Assembly (NCBI GenBank): GCA_963669155.1
Contig: OZ022586.1
Span: forward strand, 7,912,380 to 7,976,379
From: Arbacia lixula
Taxonomy: Eukaryota > Echinodermata > Echinoidea > Arbacioida > Arbaciidae
DNA length: 64,000 bases
Direction: 5' to 3'
Positions 25,013-37,164 of this stretch are shown one piece after another. The notes under the pieces were generated by a model. That model saw nothing but the letters and a program-made list of their open reading frames with translations, was not told the origin of the DNA and ran no database searches. Both the position numbers and the translations under genes were made by a program. Every line of letters begins with the position of its first letter. Position 1 is the first letter of the stretch.

Positions 25013-25099
25013 ATCAGGCGTTTCCCTGAAGGGATGGCCTTCCGCTGTAGGATTGAATGATAGCCTTCCTGGTTGGGGATACCCTCTACTCTGTGCAAA

Positions 25100-25640
25100 T
25101 AAGAAAGATTGGATGATATCAGAGATGAGGGCCATGTTGCAGATAGGTTTCCTGGTAGTCTATACCATTCTAGTCATATTACCAAATGTAATAAACTTAA
25201 TGACAATTTGCCTAATAAGTGCAATTATAATACTATTTCCTTAGTTATGCCGAGTTCACTTGGAATATTTGTAACGGTATATCATTGCATTTCACTATTT
25301 TAAAGTGACCTAATCAATATTTCACTGTACGATAACTCTTCAATTCAATTGTACATTAATATCACATTATTGCACGATAGTATGTATGATATAACTCCAG
25401 TTTGTTTTATGTAAAACCTGCCATTATTTGTCATTTTACGTAAACCCATTGGTTTGACTTGGAAGGTTTATGTTTAATTTCACTGTTGTAGTACATTGTA
25501 TCTATGATGTTGTCAATTAATCTGTAAAAATGAGTTTGTTTGTATTTTCAATGTTAGATATTTTTACCATTTTTTATCATGTGAACAAAATGAATTTCCA
25601 TATATGTATCTTTAAATGGACCAAATAAATACAATTTCAA
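25100..25640 (+). repeat. Possible LINE 3' end with A-rich tail
   Basis: The segment ends aaataaatacaatttcaa followed by a repeated caatttcaa, like 3' tails of L2-type LINEs. The upstream 500 bp give no convincing RT motif, so the assignment is weak. Confidence 0.3.
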
Positions 25641-26134
25641 CAATTTCAAAAGCTACCATTGATAGTAAGGTAGAATAATTTTAAACCTATATGCAACATT
25701 CTCCAGAAAATTGTAGAAAATCAATGGACAAAAAACGGGCAGAAAAATGATAAGAAGAGGAATATGGAATAATGAAAAACGGATCAACAAAGATGATAAG
25801 GCTCTGGTTGATTGTTGTCATCAGAGATAGAAGGAAAACAACAATTAAAGTGAATACTTCAACAACAAAAAAATAAAAGGTTAAGCGATGGTATTGCCAG
25901 GAGTTCAGGTGTCGTGACTTCGGGCTTCCGCAATAAAGCTTATCACCCTTACCGACTACCATTAGTTCCCTTCTGGTATGGCGACCGGCCCATCGCGTAT
26001 CTCTTCCTACCTCCTAAAAACTATAGCCTATAAAAACTATAGACTCTAACTCTTTAGGGGAGGAACAAGGGTGATCCCAATGCCTTTGCCGGGCCATCCG
26101 ACAATCCTTGAACCTTGGTTTTGCAACCTTGGAG

Positions 26135-26215
26135 TTAGCGGGTTTCGAACCCGTGCTCGCTAGCACGAGTGTGAGGTAGTCCCGGCGCTTACCCTACCAC
26201 TAGGCTATAAGACGT
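26135..26215 (-). mobile_element. tRNA-like module 1 (RNA polymerase III boxes), SINE-like
   Basis: Reverse-complement reading gives tagcctagtggtaggg (A-box-like) and, about 40 bases on, cgggttcgaaacccg, a perfect B-box with a T-stem-like inverted repeat. A full cloverleaf with a convincing acceptor stem cannot be built, so it is best seen as the head of a tRNA-derived SINE or a tRNA pseudogene. The downstream 250 bp (to about 25870) could be the SINE body. Confidence 0.5.
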
Positions 26216-26286
26216 CGGTGGTTTTGCTTGGTGATTTTAGCGTATAGACTATTCGTTTCAAATCAACGAGAAAAAAACCAAAAGAG

Positions 26287-26359
26287 CATCTATGTCAGGA
26301 ATCGAACTCACGACCTTCAGGTTATCAGTCTGACGCTCTACCAACTGAGCCAACAGACC
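26287..26359 (-). mobile_element. tRNA-like module 2, resembles tRNA-Ile (GAT), degenerate
   Basis: Minus-strand ggtctgt, then gctcagttggtagagc (D arm and A box), an anticodon loop ctgataa that reads GAT, and gtgagttcgattcc (B box). The acceptor pairs in six of seven positions only if wobbles are allowed, and the T arm has an eight-base loop and a mismatch. Eukaryotic tRNA-Ile normally uses AAT, so a functional gene is unlikely. It sits 71 bp from module 1 in the same orientation. Confidence 0.5.
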
Positions 26360-26647
26360 GATTGCTGATGTTGGTACCTTTTCAAAGAGTATTCAACATA
26401 TAAACTTGCAGATTGTCAACAAGTTTTTATTAGTGAGGTAATTTTCTTTTTTTATATAAAGAAATGTGCAATCTATGAAAAAATCACATGAGGAAGGGGG
26501 GGGGGGGATTTGTTGCCAAAATGTATCCTGAAAGTGACCCGAGGGCCCTCTAAATCTGATACAATCTTGTAGTAACATGAACTATGATATGACATCTTAT
26601 ATGCTGTGAGATAATTGGCCATTGAAATGTTCCTACTTTTCCATGGC

Positions 26648-26740
26648 GCTCGCTTTTCTCTCCGTCTCTCTCCCAACCTCCTCTCTCTCCACCTCTCTCT
26701 CTCTCCCTCCTCTCTTTCTCTCTCTCTACCCCCCACTTCT
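26648..26740. repeat. (CT)n microsatellite
   Basis: Imperfect CT and TCTC run. Arg/Glu-rich minus-strand and Leu/Ser-rich plus-strand frames over it are translations of the repeat. Confidence 0.85.
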
Positions 26741-26796
26741 CTTTCTCTAAAGCCATCTTCATTGTTCTTTTCTCTTCCGATGCAAGCATTCTTTCA

Positions 26797-27028
26797 TATA
26801 GAGTACCAAAGTGGTGTCGTCACATGAACATGATGTCAAGACAAATTGGCTCTAAACAAACTCACTCCACTGAGAGGTTTACCTGTCCGATATTGTATAT
26901 CGGGCTAGTGTCCGGCATTCTCAATTTCATTCCCCGTTGTAATCACCGCTGCTCATTCTGCCCGTATTATTTAGAGCCATTTGTCTCGACAATAATGTTC
27001 AAATGGCGTCACATTTCGGTACTCTATA
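26797..27028. mobile_element. Inverted-repeat MITE, TATAGAGTACC family
   Basis: Ends are tatagagtaccaaagtgg and its near-complement ccatttcgg..ggtactctata, with complementarity extending over about 60 bp (left arm ends ttggctctaaa, right arm starts tttagagcca). The 232-bp element has no coding sequence. The same terminus occurs twice, inverted, at 45190-45242. Confidence 0.7.
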
Positions 27029-29705
27029 TTCAGATAAGTAGACGTAGACGGTTGCTTATTTTCCCCACAAATATTTTTTTTATTCTTGAATGCATCAACA
27101 TTTTCAAATTCACGACATATCAATACGGTAATGATGAAACTGATCCATGTATAATCATGTAAGTGCTTATTGTTTTGATGAAGGAAACACACAGATATCT
27201 ATATTGTGGATGCAGAGAATTGTCCTGGTCAAAAATCAATTCAGTGATGCAACACTTTGGCAATTGTCGACAAAAACCTTCCTGAATATCAAAAATGTAA
27301 TGTTGTTTTCTTACATATTATTTGCTGGCTGAGCCTCCCCCCCCCCCCCCCCCTCCCCACAAAAAATACAACTAAAATCAGAGTAAGAAAGTAAAATAAT
27401 TTATTACAATGTAAAATTGGAAATGAGAATGAGGGATATGTAACAAACATACATTTTATTTCAAGAACTAAAAATTGAAAATACATACCTTTTCTTTTAT
27501 AATGCTGTCTATGTGAAACGCTTAGAAATATAACTTATTAAGTTCTTATTTATTCCATCCTTTAAAAGATAAGTACATCTATACTAGGATCCCTTATGCC
27601 ATGGTCACAACCGGCCGTCCGTGTTTTTCTACGTGGAGTTGGCAGCTTGCTTGCCAACTTCTACGATCCTTCCCTGCGTCGTCCTTGCGTCCGACGCAAG
27701 GAGTTTCAGCGAAACCCGACGCAGATCACAAGCAGAGAGAATCATATATGTATATGTGAAGGAACATCTCGGGGGAAATCAAGAAAAACGGAGCGGTACA
27801 CTTTACAATGCAAAGAAGCTAGGCCATTTTAATCACCAATTAGATACTTTACACACGCCAACACTGATTCTAATAACATGAATATATGGATATACAGTGT
27901 ACCTGATGGATAGCTTATATCGTTGGAGATTCACATGCAATAGAATGTCATTTGAGAGAGAAATAGTTTGTTTAAACATTGCTTTCCTCAATTAAATAAA
28001 ACCACAATTATTCTGCTTCTTACAGAGAATGAATTCCATGTCGTGTTCTTGCATCAATACCGTGCACTTCACATGCTATTACTTGCAACACAGGCGTGTG
28101 TGTGACGGGGATATGTGTCGAAGAATGATCCATACCGCCGGTCTCTTACACTAGTACATCATCGGGCGACTTTCCACAATATGTGCAGTATTGAGAATTC
28201 AACGTGCTTCACACAATCCTTTAATCTTGATACTCACGGGGGTGAATTATTCCCCCACCCCGTCAATTTTTTGTCGGTACTACCGAACACCTCAATATTT
28301 CGAAACGAACATAATTTTTTTTCTCATCCTTTTCGCACATTTTGATACTAAATTTATGACGATCGGACCTACCGTGCCGATATCAGATTACGTTTACCAA
28401 ACACATGTCACTGAAATTTCGCTATTTTCTATATGACTAAGCACAACCATATGGACAAAATCATGCAGGATATTTGCCATTTTATGTAAATACTTTTCTA
28501 ATAGGTAGTGTAAATAATTACAACACACACAAACCCACATACACCCACATTCACACACACTTACACCCAAATCGCAAAATGCGCTTGACGAAAAACAATG
28601 ATATACGTGAGAAATAATTTCCACAACCTATCCTTTTTTCAGGAATTGATGAGGGATTTTTGAAAGACATTTGTACCAGAAATTTATATTCCTGAGGCTT
28701 TATCTAGTGATTTCTTGCATAAATGAGCATACATTATTGAATTTAAAAAATAAAGGCACTTTCGTAAATTTAGCTATACAACTTGTAGAGTACATAATTA
28801 TTGACCCTTATAAAAAAAAAAAATGAGGGAATCGGGCGGCCCATGGCCATAATGCCCCCCCTCTAACATGCTTTGAAATACCCCAGTAGTATTAGGGTTA
28901 AGAGGTAAGAGAGGTGGTGTCATTCCTTGTTCAAGAGTATTCATGCATGCAATCCAACTTTTCGTGAAATAATTCAACGATCATGATTTGCCTTGTGGTC
29001 TGTCCAAGCTATCTTGATAGTTACTATGACTGCTTGATATACTCTCTCTCTCTCTCTCTCTCTCTCTGGGTGCTTTGTCGTGTGACGTAGGCGATCATGG
29101 AGTGCCACACAGTTCTCTGTATTGAGCTCTTTGTATCAATTGCATATCATGGTAAACCAATCAGTCAGGATGCTTATCCACTTAATAATCCTCCTTCCCA
29201 TGCCCCATACCCCTGGTTCTTTTTCATCAATCCAAACTCTTTCAAGTAAACTTTACACAGTATATACGACGTACAAATCTCAACCTTCAGATTCTTGGCT
29301 CACATATCAGTTTCATAATATACATACATGATAATGAAACATGCTTCTTTGTGTGACATAACACATAAAGCTATGATTTGAGTCATATGTCACAAGTTAG
29401 GTAAATGCTCGTTCTAGGCATATCTGAATATGATCCGCTATTACAGTGAACATGTCTATACTGACTGTCCAAGGGGTGGATATAAAATACATTTTGTTCC
29501 CCTGCATCAGTTATAAACTAATGCTCAATACCACAAAGGAGATGTAGTCCGCTGGTTCAATAATGATGTGCGAGTTTCGGCATGTAAACAATTAATATTG
29601 GTGATTATTTCTGACCAGTCAATCCTAAGGCTAGCAGCTTAATCAAGAGAGATGTGTCGCTGATATTTATATAGGACATGTGTGGAGTTACCCCGGTGTT
29701 CCTCT
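27029..29705. other. No gene recognised; C and CT tracts
   Basis: Poly-C at about 27336-27353, CA-rich short run near 28520-28560 and (CT)n at 29041-29067. The GC-rich patch at 27600-27760 has overlapping frames without family resemblance. Nothing else stands out. Confidence 0.5.
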
Positions 29706-30150
29706 GTGGGAAAGTCCACCCTTCAATGACCTCTCCTTAAGGAGAGATGTGGCGTTGATTAGTTGAGCTACCTCTGCGCGTTCTCTTCAAATCGTTCCAA
29801 AGCCCATCCGTTAATTCATCGTGACCTTTATTTTAGGCAAGATTTAGAGTTGATTTGTTGCGCGAGCTCAGCGGGGTCTCTCTCTCTCCCTTACCATTTT
29901 GTCAAGTTTCGCAAAAGTCCATCCTATAATGGCATCTCTGGTAGGAGAGATTTCTTGTTCATTTGTCAAGCTGGCTGCGCGGATTTATTATCTCCCTCAC
30001 TCATCCTTTGTTAAGTCGTGGCAAAGTCCATCCTACAGTCTATAGTGACCACTCCTTTAGGAAGATTTAGCCTAGTGTTCATTTGTTGAGCTCCGCGAGT
30101 TCTCGACAATCTCCCTCACTCATTCTACTTTAATTCGGCCTGCTTTGGCG
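29706..30150 (+). repeat. Degenerate tandem repeat, about four units of 105-120 bp
   Basis: Successive units share caaagtccatcct, then a gaccTctccTtaggagaga-like hairpin core, gtt.atttgttgagct, gcgcg.g and ctctccctcactcat. Units start near 29708, 29798, 29925 and 30028 and are strongly diverged, so the array is old. No reading frame is conserved across units. Confidence 0.65.
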
Positions 30151-30189
30151 CTTCCTACAGTAGCGTCCCCGCCGACGACGGAGTTCTTA

Positions 30190-30652
30190 TGGAATTATCG
30201 CTTTCCTTCATACATTAATGAATCATTATGAATTATGATTCCCAAGATATAAATTACTGCTGAGTTTCTCTAACTGGAACGTGCGGTAGCGCTGAGTGTC
30301 AGCTTGCCCATAAAACCCTAGATGCTCTCCTCCTACTCGTCACTGTGCTTCGCAAAGTGGGGAGCTCTGCAACATGTGACGTCAAGGTCGCTCTCCACAT
30401 GCCTGCTCGACCAACTCGTCGTTTTTCTTGGCCGTGGCGATCGGGTCATCGCGAGAGAAGAGGTTCAGGGCGGGCGCCTTGACCGGGCGGCCAGTGAAGA
30501 TCTCATTCACCTGAAGGACAATGCAGAACAATAGGACAGTTGATAAACTCTGCTTTGTTTCTTTGGAAATTCTTATGGAATTCTCGCTTTCCTTCATACA
30601 TTATTGAATCATTATGAATTATGATTCCCCAAGATGTAAATTTCTGCTGAGT
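30190..30652 (+). repeat. Direct repeat pair flanking the DUF829-like terminal exon
   Basis: About 80 bp at 30190-30268 (ttatggaatt..tcgctttccttcatacatta..gctgagttt) recur at 30569-30652 at over 90 percent identity by eye. The last recognisable exon of the DUF829-like pseudogene lies between them, implying a local duplication of intronic or downstream sequence. Confidence 0.75.
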
Positions 30653-33600
30653 TTATGCCTTGTAAAATGATGTGGATTGTTTGAGACGAGTCTCCGTGAG
30701 ACTAGACGGCTCTCCGAGAAGTCAGTGAATTCGAATGCATTTGATTTTTTTTCAAGTCTCCTGTAAGTCTCTGTAACTGATCCATGCTGTCCTTGTGACA
30801 TCTCTACCAATGAGACGGACCTTTAACTCTTACATTACTATTCCCTGAAAACCACATTGGCTTACCACACATCTTCACGCCCATGTTCACGAGAGAGTTC
30901 ACCCTTCAAGCTCACCTTGACGATGCTATCCATGGTGTACTTGTTGGTCAGCCAATAGTAGGTCTCTGCAACCCTCTTGATGACAAACTGCGTAAAGGAG
31001 TTGTTGGCGGCCTGCGAGTAGATACCCTCGTAGCTATCTCTGGAGAGAATACAACTGTACATGATCTGATCAACGATGCGGTAACGCATCGATGCATAGG
31101 CCTAACGGCTACTCCGCTCCGCAGACGCGCGCTTCTTCTCCCTCTGATGCATCCATCAGGTCGAGCATCTCGGCGTACACGTGGCTGCTGACGGAGAAGG
31201 CATGGACCAGGAGAGGGCGTGTGTCGCCGTCCGTGACATAATCCAGGATCTCCCGCGCGATCTCCTTGGCGTTGGCGGGCCATCGAATCTAGAACAACTA
31301 AAAAAAAATACAACATTGAAACATGTATTATATCAACATAAATTATGAATTAACATAGGAAAATATAAATAGTGACTGATCGGCAATAGCGACGATTAAT
31401 GAAAAGCTGCACAACATGAGTATTGCTGAGATGTAAGTATAAACAATGATTGATTGATTGATTGATTGATAAGAAATTAGCGACACTACTAACACTTGAG
31501 TGTCATATAGGGTAAGTGTAGGGATTTAGAGACCATAGGGAATTAGAGACCACCAAGCATGAACCCAAACCCTGGCTGTTCTTGCTGGCTGCAATTTAAC
31601 TACGTGCCATCTGTGGCCTCTAATAACACTGCTGCATATGTACGATTCATTTCGAAGACTGCAATGCGTTATTTTCCCGAAAAAAAAATAAAAATTTACC
31701 AAGGTAACTTACTTTGGTTGTAAAATTCTTCTGTGATTTAAAATCCCAAGTTTTACCGAATGCTGTGGTGTATTCAAATAGTTAGGGGTGGCTCTTAACA
31801 AACAATTTTAATAGGAAGTTTGTTTAGCGTGCAAAACATTACAGAAGACTTTTGGCCATTGGGTGTTGTGAATGGGTGATGCATTTGACATTATGAATCA
31901 TGTCTGATCAGTAATGTGTGTAGGAAATGGGGGACACCAAGATGGGGTATGTTGTTGTGAATGGATTGTGCAATACTAAGATATCTAGATTGAATGTTTA
32001 ATTATGTTAGTGTTGTTAATGTAAAAGTCACATTGCTAATCAATATCATTTTGAAAATAGTAACATTTTCAGTAACATGTGTTTGTATTCTTTCAGGACA
32101 TTTCTCCCACTTATTTATAAAACTTACACAAGATTGCTGTTAGCTTAAGTCGGCTTCGGTGTTTAAACCGAAAACAAATGAGATAAAAATGGACGTAGAA
32201 GGAGAGGGTGGTCATGATATTTTGTGAACTAGTCACATTGTAAGAAAAAAAATTGACCATGCCAAGACAAAAAAACATTGACACTTTTAGTTGCATGAAA
32301 GTACAACAAATAAAAACGTCACTACACAGAATGAAAAATGAACAGGCTTACTTTCCCCCGTTGTTCATATCAAGTAGAAGGACACTATCATGAAACGGTT
32401 TCACATATTTGGATATTCGTGTGACCATTGTAAATTGCATGCATTTCATTTAAGGTGGTTGTTTTCATGCCGAGTTTCATCAATGTGAAAGTTTCATTTC
32501 CAGAACATTATTCTGAAAGCATTTAAACATAACTTAAAGCACCTTTATTACTTTGAACCCAAAAAACAGCCATATTTTGAGCCACATTTTGTTATACTTG
32601 TTTCAAATTAATAGTAATTTCATTGGCTGCATCTACCCCTCTCAAAAAGTGTTTGAACTAACTATGAAAATATCATTTTCATTCAAATTGTATTTAAAGT
32701 GACTTGATTTGTAACTGTCCCCTATTACCTTCACAGGTTTATAATGATAGACCTTTGTTGATGACGTTATTGATTCTCGCTATCTTATCAATCAGTTACA
32801 TCATGACCACAATTTTGTTACCAAATAAAGAGAAGAAGTTACTGAAGAGAATACAACAATTCATATATATGTAACATACTTCATGTTTATGTAAATTATG
32901 CAAATGTGCTTAAGGGTCTCCAATTCCCCACACGTACCCTAAGTGTCGAACAGTTCATCAAGTTTCCCTAATGTGATTTACAGAATTTGAGAAGGATTAT
33001 GAATCAGAAATAGATCAATGTTAACTACTTCCTCGGGATAACTTTCCTACTCTTTATGAAAGGAGAAGGAGGTTCTTTAACGTGCCAATGGTGTGACTCT
33101 CCTTTACACGGGACCGACGGTGTTAAGTCTCCTCCGAAAGACTAGGCAATTGGAATAAAATACCTTGCTCAAGGGTATACCTGTTGTGATTGGGATACGA
33201 TCAGTTTCCCACTTAAAATCTAATGTAAAGATTGATCTTCTTCAGAAAGTTTATAACACATCGCGAAATATCTCTAAATAATGTCTTGATTTCAGGACAA
33301 TCAAAAAGTTAATACGAATATTTGCAAGTTCAACACATTCAAAGAGAATGTGTTTTATTGTTAGTGTATAATTACATGATATGAGGTGGATTTTCTACTG
33401 CAAATAAGTATGCATGAGTCAAATGAGAATGCTCAATACGAGCACGGGTCAAGTATAAACAATGCAGAAAAAGGTTTACCCGTAAATGCCTCTGTGGCTT
33501 CATAAATTGGGTACACCTGTGTAAAAAGAGCATGCAGATAAATAAAATAATTACACCGGGGAGCTAAAGCTGTTAACTTATTATATTCTATGTTGCGCCA

Positions 33601-34200
33601 GGTAAAGAGTATTTAGAGAGGAAGAATGCTGTTTGTCAGATTGTGGGGTTCTTCATAAATAAAATAAAGAATAAAAATCGGAACTAATGTTTATGTAGTT
33701 TCAAAATGAAACTGATTATCAGGAATACATGAAATAATCAGATTATAATGAAACGCAATAATATACACATAGCAATTGAATTGAACAGTGAAATGTTGCC
33801 TCAATACAATAATCTTTAAATAGGAATGAGGATGGATAAACAATCAAATATTTTCAGATTGACTCTGTCTACTAGTCATATATATATCAAAAGGTATGAA
33901 TGAAATTATGGGTTTACATCAATATCTTCGGTACGGATATCAAAACCTACATATGTTCTGGTTGATAATGTTCAGCGCAGTGTGCAGCGTCAATACAACC
34001 CGGTTGCCTTGACGACGCGATCGCGATAACGTTGATTTTTGAAGCGCGAGTTCATCAAAAGACCCGCTGTCGAGGTTACACGGTAGGACGTCGATGCCCG
34101 AGCTGAGGTGGTTGTAGTTGCGATCCTCGATGCTCGGCGACGTCGATGACGGAGACCGGGAAACCGAACAGTCACCGCCCGGTCTGGGTGCAAGGGCACG
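30335..34200 (-). pseudogene. Decayed DUF829/TMEM53-like (alpha/beta-hydrolase-like) gene
   Basis: Three minus-strand exons resemble the DUF829 family, to which vertebrate TMEM53 belongs. Exon near 33990-34199: pieces LFGFPVSVIDVAEH and NYNHLSSGIDVLPCNL in different frames. Exon 31288-30916, after a ttgttctag acceptor and before a GTGAGC donor: PANAKEIAREILDYV, PLLVHAFSVSSHVYAEM (the usual nucleophile region HxFSxGG, here with SS instead of GG), then in another frame YRIVDQIMYSCI and ETYYWLTNKYT. Exon from 30510: GRPVKAPALNLFSRDDPI, then after a one-base shift VTCCRAPHFAKHSDE (the family's SPHVxH region). Stops at 31109-31111 and 31102-31104 and at least three frameshifts argue for a pseudogene; assembly indels are the alternative. 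Homology rests on remembered family patterns. Confidence 0.55.
31289..33989. other. Intron-like stretch; (TGAT)n and one dispersed-repeat fragment
   Basis: A (TGAT)n run lies at 31443-31471. At about 33060-33190, ttctttaacgtgccaatgg..gtgtgactctcc..ctcctccgaaagac..accttgctcaaggg resembles a short repeat common in marine invertebrate genomes. No coding exon was identified, consistent with an intron of the flanking minus-strand gene. Confidence 0.45.
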
Positions 34201-34654
34201 TGATGGCTGAACCCTTGAATACGGCTGAAATATAGTTACACCGCATCATAAATATATATTCAACCCAAGTATAACTTGTACGCTTTAACTTTATATCTTG
34301 TAAAGCACACGACATCTTAAAATGACAATAATTACACCATTTGGTTTACCAAATAGACTTCGCAAAAAAAAAAAAACCAGCAACCGGGTATCTCCTCGAT
34401 ATCTCCAATTAGCACAATAGCCATTTACTAGCATAATAATGTCCAGTGCTGGAATGAAACTAGATGAAATCATTCAATTTGAAATGGTAAGTTTCATGTC
34501 AGAAATTGTTTGCATTTAAAATGTTCACTTTAGTTCAAAGCACTGATTTTTAGAAAGCCAAACTTAAATCTGAAAGACGTGCCTATACAGAAATTAAACA
34601 GTTGTAGAACTCCCCCCCCCCCCCCCCGCAAACTGGCATGTTTCAGACTTACAG

Positions 34655-34864
34655 TTATTTTGAAGAATTGAAGACCCTGTTGCTTGCCTCCCGGAGGAAT
34701 TTGTACTGCACTTCCCGCTCATGACAGCAGAAACAGTGGCAGCTAGAGTTGGGGCGGATACACTCACTCTCATGCAGCAAGTCCCCAAACTTCCCCGACT
34801 CTCTCCCGCACACAGGACTCCTCCCCGTGGGTGACAAAACAGGTCTTTCGTCATAGCTTCTCAC
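34655..34864 (-). CDS. Possible cysteine-rich exon, unrecognised
   Basis: A 69-codon frame reads HESECIRPNSSCHCFCCHE near its middle, followed by a helix-like EVQYKFLREASNRVF. It lies 0.5 kb upstream of the first DUF829-like exon on the same strand, and a strong GTAAGT donor starts at 34649 by reverse reading. However, the frame stops one codon before that donor and no acceptor or family match is clear. It could be a broken 5' exon of the same pseudogene or chance. Confidence 0.25.
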   Translation of the reverse strand: MRSYDERPVLSPTGRSPVCGRESGKFGDLLHESECIRPNSSCHCFCCHEREVQYKFLREASNRVFNSSK

Positions 34865-35812
34865 ACCACTCCCTCAAATTCATGTACTCTCGGACCCTCG
34901 TTCCATCATACCAAAACAAAATCTACCAATCATGTTCTCCCATATGTGCTCACGTCACTTACTTTTACATAATACCCTCAGGGCAAAATCAGGCAAACCG
35001 AAAAAACGCGAGTAACAATAAATTAGGCACGGCCCCGAGCTGCGGAAAGAATAGACAAAAGAATTAAGAATGCGATGCATCCAATGCGCCACAGAGCCTA
35101 GATTATCTGTATTATAAAACATATGGTATAAGGGATTTTAGAACATGAGTCGAATTAACTCGGCCATGTGGTGGTTAAAGCTATTACAAAAGAAACACAT
35201 AACTGAGGATCGTGGCTTCCATAGCTTCCATTCCATTTTATTTTGACACTGTTTACAAGTTGATTTTAAAAGAATTACGAAACTAAGCATTCTGAATGTG
35301 GGCTGGTAATGAATTCTAGGATACTGGACCTAAACAATGGACTGATTTGGAAAGAGTATTTTGTATTTAACTTTCCACATGTGGAATTTAAAACAGGGTA
35401 GCACGTAGCGCTAAAACACGCCCAGTCTGTGCAGGTGCACGAATTGTTATAGCATTCCAGCTGGTGCGGTGGACTTGGCTGAAAGGAGAAATCGTTGCCG
35501 GTGTGATGGCATATTCCGTTCCTATTATATTTGGTTCTCAGAACCAAATATCCCGTTATATATCGTTCTGGAACACGATATACCGGTATATTATGTTCCA
35601 GTGGTATGGCATATGTCGTTCTCATTGGCAGATATCGTCCCAACTGACCAAGTATCGTTTTCGCGTAAACTTTTGGGCGATCGGAAATAGTCGCTCACTT
35701 ATTTATGGCTTGAGAGAACGAGACACTTTCCCATAGATAAGTACAGGAATGTTAAGTATCAACTTTCCACACGTTAATATCTAATTGAAGTAAGCAACCA
35801 TTTTTAATGCGC
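34865..35812. other. No gene recognised; palindrome-rich patch at 35520-35690
   Basis: Contains the perfect 25-bp palindrome atatttggttct-c-agaaccaaatat at about 35525-35550, then gttctggaac and further GTTC/GAAC hairpins, with a direct repeat of a tggcatat..cgttc motif on both sides. Minus and plus frames over it are not family-like. Confidence 0.5.
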
Positions 35813-36347
35813 TATTACGATATTCATAGGAAATAGAATCAAATAAATCTAGTTTATTTTATATTTGAATGAGTTATTAAAGCAATTTATGCAGCTAACA
35901 TGCCATGAAAGTGTTCAGTTTTGTGTTAAATGAAAGTCAAATTTCACTGAATTGACTCTCTTCCTGACCTACGAAATCGCCTCAGGGAAAGTGGCGTTGT
36001 GTGTACGTCACAGCCGGGATACGCTTCACAATGACCATTCTGTTAATCCACTAGCAACTGCCATCACAGTTTCATTAACAATGCCTGATGCTTCTGGCGG
36101 AAAAGAAGCTGCGGATTGGCATGTGTGATGCACAATAACGCCTCCCGTCTCTTACGTCAGACCTAAAGGCCGTTTCGCATGACAGTAGGTCAAATTTGTC
36201 CCCGAGAATACAGTGATTTTTTTCACCCTAATTTCGCTTTTTGGAAAGTGATATATTGTTTGAATGTCATCCGAGCTCATTGTATGGCTTATAAGCTTTC
36301 TGTAGATAAATATCTTCATATTTTTGGATTTTCTATGAATATCACCT
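35813..36347. mobile_element. AGGTGATATTCATAG-family TTAA element, copy 2
   Basis: High similarity to 3866-4398 over nearly its whole length. The right end tatcacct is followed by an intact TTAA at 36348-36351. The left end is degraded (attacgatattcatagg). No coding content. Confidence 0.75.
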
Positions 36348-36419
36348 TTAACACCACCTCCACATCTTCGAATCACTGACAGCCTTTTAGTATCAATTGT
36401 ACATAGAGATGCTGTACTA

Positions 36420-36876
36420 CAGGGTGTCCCAGAAAAAAGGAAACCCGTTTTTCGAAGTCGATAACGTTATCATAAAATATCATATTATTATAAAAAATAA
36501 CAGCAGTATCGAGAGTAAAGTATCTTCTTTCGTTTGGTACCATATTCACGATGAATTGTTCGCGCATGACTGATTTCAAGCAATTACAAGTGCTCGATGT
36601 CAGAAACGTTTTGCGCAGAATAATGAATGTTGTTTGCACTACGTCGATGCTTCCTTACAAATTTTGACCGTTTGTCCTGCGTAAATTGATTTTGACAATT
36701 ATTTTTTAAGCACCTGTTGCTCCTCAACGCATGACTCTTATCTATCATGTGAGGTGTCAAATGAAAGAAGAAACGCCGTGCTTTCTAATGATGTGTATAA
36801 TATTCCATGATTTTTTTTCAGTCAACTAGAGAATTAACACAGAATCTCGGTTTCCTTTTTTTTCTGGGACACACTG
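36420..36876. mobile_element. Mariner-like MITE with TA target duplication
   Basis: The ends are cagggtgtcccagaaaa and its complement ttttctgggacacactg, extending to aaaggaaacc/ggtttccttt, flanked by TA at 36418-36419 and 36877-36878. The gggtgtcccagaaaa terminus is typical of mariner-group elements. At 457 bp it has no transposase, so it depends on another element. Confidence 0.8.
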
Positions 36877-37164
36877 TAGAGTCGATATAGCCTTTTGACA
36901 AGGCACTGTGGGTGTGGGTTGTCCCTCAGTTGTATCAGCAGTTGCATCCACGGAAATATCCCGTGCGCCGAAATATGCCCACACTCCTGGCGCCCCGAAA
37001 GATCTTCCGTTCACCCCTCGCCTGTCACTGGGGTTAGCGCGGTTAGTCTCGTTCCAGGCGCTAGTGGGGTATTACGCTGACGGAGGAAATCATTAAGCCT
37101 TGAGGCCTTGATCAAAGGCTACTTTGAATATTCATAGAACATGCACTCGGCCTTTCATGTTTAT

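Noticed and set aside
26287..26359. Functional tRNA-Ile gene
   Set aside because: The acceptor needs wobble pairs, the T arm is irregular and the anticodon is atypical for eukaryotes; kept only as a tRNA-like module.
35275..35643. 122-codon minus-strand frame over the palindromic patch
   Set aside because: The frame owes its openness to repeated palindromes and has no splice or domain support.
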